Shown here piece by piece: positions 60,490 through 64,000 of a stretch of DNA of 64,000 nt. Positions within the stretch are counted from its first letter, which is position 1; every line of letters begins with the position of its first letter. Below the pieces are notes generated by a model. It did no database searches. It had not been told where the DNA came from and worked only from the letters and a program-made list of their open reading frames with translations. The DNA comes from Neocallimastix lanati (nom. inval.) (Eukaryota; Neocallimastigomycota; Neocallimastigomycetes; Neocallimastigales; Neocallimastigaceae). The stretch is taken from the NCBI GenBank assembly GCA_016946835.1, contig JACVTC010000079.1:727001-791000 (forward strand), given 5' to 3'. The position numbers were made by a program, and so were the translations under genes.

Positions 60490-60666
60490 ATGCAATGTTT
60501 CTTAAAAATAGAACTCTTCAAACCTATTCAAAGAACAGAAAAGATGGATTACTTCAATAAGAGATTTAAAAAGAAATGCATTGATAGTAGTGGAGGCATT
60601 ATTTACAAAACACCAAGCCTTTCTTCCAAAAAAAAATTTGCTTTTATTCACTTAGACAGCCTATGA
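60490..60666 (+). CDS. Possible 58-residue ORF, unknown
   Basis: ATG 60490 to TGA 60664-60666, MQCFLKIELFKPIQRTEKMD then a Lys/Ser/Ile-containing stretch. It is less AT-biased than everything within 500 bp. No signal peptide, domain or homologue recognised. It could be part of a decayed transposon or an exon rather than a gene. Confidence 0.25.
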   Translation: MQCFLKIELFKPIQRTEKMDYFNKRFKKKCIDSSGGIIYKTPSLSSKKKFAFIHLDSL

Positions 60667-61117
60667 CATCATTATTAATAAACAACATTATCAAGCGTTT
60701 ACAATAAAACTCACTATATCAATAATGAAAAATAATAAATAATAATTTTTTGTTTTTTAAAGAGTTCAGTATCCTTTGAATTTAAAAAAAAAAATGTATA
60801 AATTATCTTATTACTGTGAATATATTTAATTCATAACTATTAAATATATTATATATTATATAATATATATAATATATATAATATATAAAATATATTTTTA
60901 TAATCCATAATCCATAAAATAATTATTAATATTGATAATATTTTATTAAATTATCAAATTGTTTTCCTTTAAAAGAAAAGAATAAAAAAAAAAATAAAAT
61001 AATAACAATAAAGAATAATTAAATATATATGTACCATATATACAATATTAATTTTTTTTAATAAAAAAAAATATTTATTATTTTAAAAATTAAAAATAAT
61101 AATAATAAAGATTGAAA

Positions 61118-61151
<34 letters not shown>

Positions 61152-61737
61152 TTTTGATGGAGAACTGAAATTTATTATTAAAAATAAAAAAAAATAAATA
61201 GTCATTACATTAGAAAAAAAAAAAAAAAAAAAACTATAAAAGATACTAATATTTATTTTTAATATATATTAAAATATAATATAATAATGAAAATATAAAA
61301 ATGGTTCTATTATTATTTATATTAAAAATAAAATTTATATAATGAAAAAATGGAAAATATTATAAACTAATATAAATATTCGTATTAATTATTGTTCATA
61401 ATGAACATTTATATAATATAAATATTAAATTAATTAAAATCTTTTTTTTTTTTTTGTTTTTTTTTTGTTTTTGTTTTGTTTGTCTTTTTTTTTAATTTAT
61501 TTGATAATTTAATAAATAGTTGTCATTTTTTATATACATTTATTATTTTTAAATATAAATTAAATATACTTTTTTTTTTTTTTTTTCTGTTTTGTTTTTC
61601 TTTTACTTATTATATTTAATTATTTAATATGTATAAAATTTAATTTGAATAATTATGTAATAAATATATTAATAAGATAAATATATATATATATATATAT
61701 ATTTGCTTCAATTTATTTTGTCGTATATTATTATTAT

Positions 61738-61990
61738 TTATTCCCATGCATCATCTTCTTCAAGTTGTCGAAATTCAAATTCTCCTCTAATAGAATCAAT
61801 AAGATTGGATGCATACTTATTAGTGACAAGAATATAATTAGTCTATTCAATTTTTAAATTCGGAATGTATATATAAAAGAAATTTATATAAATAAAACAA
61901 AAAGAAGAAAAAATAATAATGATAATAATAATAATAATGGTGATATTTGTTATCATTATTAATGTCAATTAGTTTTAAATACATATAAAG

Positions 61991-62041
<51 letters not shown>

Positions 62042-62458
62042 TATGAATAATTATAAAATTTTATATTCTTACCAAAATACTAATACATATTATGTGAAAA
62101 ATAATTCCACCAATAGCTAAATATCTAATAGTCTTAGTAATTTCATTATCTGAATAATTTTTTATAAAACTATAGTTGCTATGTTGTTGTCTGAAATAAT
62201 AAATCTCATCTTTTCTTCCAGCAGTAAAAATACTTATGAATCTATTACATAAATCAATAAATATAGTCGCAATACTAAAACCGTAGCAAAAACTAAAAAC
62301 ATTTAAATAAATTTTTAAATATTTTTCATTTTTCTTATTTTATTATTATCATTATTATTATTATTTAAGTATTTTAAGTATTTGCATATAAGAGAAAATT
62401 TAATAATTTATAATTTAAAATAGAATTTATAAAAGTTAGTAATGATATATTAAACTAT

Positions 62459-62493
<35 letters not shown>

Positions 62494-62825
62494 TATATAT
62501 ATATATTTTTTTTTTCTTTTTTTTATAAGATAACAAAAAAAAAAATAAAAAAAGATATAAAGCTTTTTTATATAAATATATACTGACCTTTTTTATTCCA
62601 ATAAGTAAAGCACAAAGAGTTATTACAGTTAATAAATATATAAATACGTATAATAATTTTATTAGGAAAATGTAAAGAATACTGCTATAAATCGTTAAGC
62701 CAATATACAATAACTGTTTAGTATTTTAGATGATATACATTCATATAAAGGTATATATGATGAAAAATAAAAAAAAAAAAAAAAAACATTACAGAAAATT
62801 TTTTAATTTAATTATTATTATTCAT

Positions 62826-62874
<49 letters not shown>

Positions 62875-63073
62875 TAAAGAAAGATATTATTTATATATAT
62901 ACTATTTCAACAAATAAATAAATTTATAAAAAAAAAAAAAACTATAAAATTAATGTAGATGAATTACTAACAATTAATAAAAAAGTACAAATTTTAACTG
63001 ATTTATCTATGGGTATAAACGAACAACAACACATATAGTTGCTATATTTATTTGATTTATTATAATTGAACAT
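61738..63073 (-). CDS. Four-transmembrane protein, multi-exon, unrecognised
   Basis: Exons inferred on the minus strand: A 63073-62972 (ATG 63073; a second in-frame ATG at 63034 begins MCCCSFIPIDKSVKICTFLL), B 62713-62588, C 62292-62073, D 61842-61738, stop TAA. Donors GTTAGT, GTCAGT and GTAAGA and acceptors ACAG, TTAG and ATAG fit. A-B and C-D join in phase, but B-C is off by one base, so either a homopolymer indel, a missed micro-exon or a pseudogene is implied. About 184 residues: a Cys-rich N-terminus, four hydrophobic segments (SVKICTFLLILLY; YVFIYLLTVITLCALLIGI; FCYGFSIATIFIDL; YLAIGGIIFHIICISIL), a polar loop (GRKDEIYYFRQQHSNYS) before the fourth, and an acidic tail FRQLEEDDAWE. Compact four-span layout as in small fungal membrane proteins. 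Function unknown. Confidence 0.6.
62455..62500. repeat. (TTTA)n microsatellite in intron
   Basis: About ten TTTA repeats followed by TA repeats, within the proposed intron between exons B and C of the four-TM gene. Confidence 0.85.
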
Positions 63074-63892
63074 TTTACTATATATTTATTTTTGTTAAAT
63101 TTTCAACTTTTTATTGTATTGTATTAAATTTTATTATTTTATTTCTTTATTTGTCTATTTTTTTTTTGTTTTTTGTTATATTTTTATTTTTATTTTTATT
63201 TTTTATTTTTTATTTTTTATTTTTTATTTTTTATATTTTTCTTTTTTCTTTTTTTTTTTTTTTATATTTATTTTAACTATATTTTTTCAATTAAACAACA
63301 ATTAATTAATAATTAATTAATAATAAATAATAAAATAATAGATAATAAATAATGTATAAATAATATATATTATTAATATTATTAAATAATTAATTTAAGA
63401 AAAAAAAAGGTAATACATATATTCTTTAAATTATTGAGATCTACCCATCACTATTAGGATAAATATTTTATATTAAATAAAAAAAAAAAATATAAATTAA
63501 TAATTAATAATAAAAAAAATATAATTAAATATATTTTATTTATATATACATATGTAATATATATAAAAATTTAATTTGCCATCATCATTAATTAGTTTAT
63601 ACAAAATAATAAATTAAAATAAATTTCTACAGTATTTATTTATTTATTTATTTTTTATTTATTCATTTATTAATATTAATTGGTAAATAAATAAATAAAT
63701 GAATAAATTAGACTTTAGACTTCATATATCAATAAAAGGTTTTTTAAGTAATATTGAAAGGAGTGAAGATTTATAAATACAAAAAAAAAAAAAAAAAAAA
63801 GTAATAATAATAATAATTATACACATTTATGGTTAACATACTAACTTATTTTAATTATCTTTCTTAAAAAAGCATTTACACAAAAATATTTA
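63074..63892. other. AT-rich, upstream of four-TM gene
   Basis: T-rich repeats of TTTTTA type (63179-63240), A-runs and (TTAA)-type sequence. An open frame at 63114-63305 is a T-run artefact. No gene seen. Confidence 0.6.
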
Positions 63893-64000
63893 TTTATTAT
63901 TTTTATTATTTATTATTTATTATTTATTATTTATAATTTATTATTTATTATTTATTATTTATTATTTATTATTTATTATTTTATTATTTATTATTTATTA
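63893..64000 (+). repeat. (TTTATTA)n heptamer array at window end
   Basis: Same 7-mer as at 14745-15031; continues past the window edge. Confidence 0.9.

Noticed and set aside
1-64000. tRNA and rRNA genes
   Set aside because: No cloverleaf with T-loop GGTTCRANYCC and no rRNA core segment was recognised in a by-eye reading. A tRNAscan or Infernal run would be decisive.

Overview
This window is nuclear DNA from a very AT-rich eukaryote, almost certainly an anaerobic gut fungus (Neocallimastigomycota; genus not resolved from sequence alone). The evidence is extreme A/T richness with long homopolymers, short spliceosomal introns in two genes, retrotransposon debris, and four intact copies of an intronless GH5 endoglucanase that ends in two fungal dockerin (CBM10-type) modules. 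That protein strongly resembles CelB of Neocallimastix/Orpinomyces, a cellulosome subunit.

Layout. 1-3.6 kb: a decayed celB pseudogene with a long poly-Ser (AGT) linker, bracketed by an inverted repeat. 3.9-4.3 kb: an insertion unlike its surroundings. 6.9-8.3 kb: intact celB copy 1 (+). 8.9-14.5 kb: LINE tail, ankyrin-repeat pseudogene, and Ty1/copia and Ty3/gypsy fragments. 17.0-18.8 kb: a five-exon leucine-rich-repeat membrane protein. 20-23 kb: two truncated LINE copies. 23.1-26.3 kb: an inverted copy of the celB plus ankyrin block, with intact celB copy 2 (-). 27-30.3 kb: a copia element with both LTRs and a perfect 5-bp target duplication. 30.7-35.1 kb: a degenerate gypsy element. 38.0-39.5 kb: intact celB copy 3 (+). 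40.3-44.3 kb: gag, LINE and gypsy fragments. 44.3-46 kb: a repeat of the DNA that lies 3' of the pseudogene. 47.2-48.7 kb: intact celB copy 4 (+). 49.3-53.1 kb: LINE copies, one carrying ORF1, the apurinic-type endonuclease and part of the RT. 55.2-56.0 kb: a secreted 12-cysteine protein (-). 56-64 kb: an AT desert that hides a multi-exon four-transmembrane gene (-, 61.7-63.1 kb).

Interpretation. The region is a cellulase gene cluster that grew by segmental duplication: copies 1 and 2 as an inverted pair, copies 3 and 4 as a direct pair 9,193 bp apart. Remnants of one LINE family lie just past the shared 3' flank of every intact copy. The enzymes are predicted to be secreted and to dock into the extracellular cellulosome through their C-terminal dockerins. 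All retroelements look dead. Many of their stop codons, and several in the celB pseudogene, are of the kind produced by CpA-to-TpA transition, while the four near-identical celB genes carry none. The least-described items are the 3'-terminal LINE hairpin, the structured insertion at 3.9 kb, the duplicated six-cysteine module, the hidden four-TM gene and the RIP-like mutation pattern.
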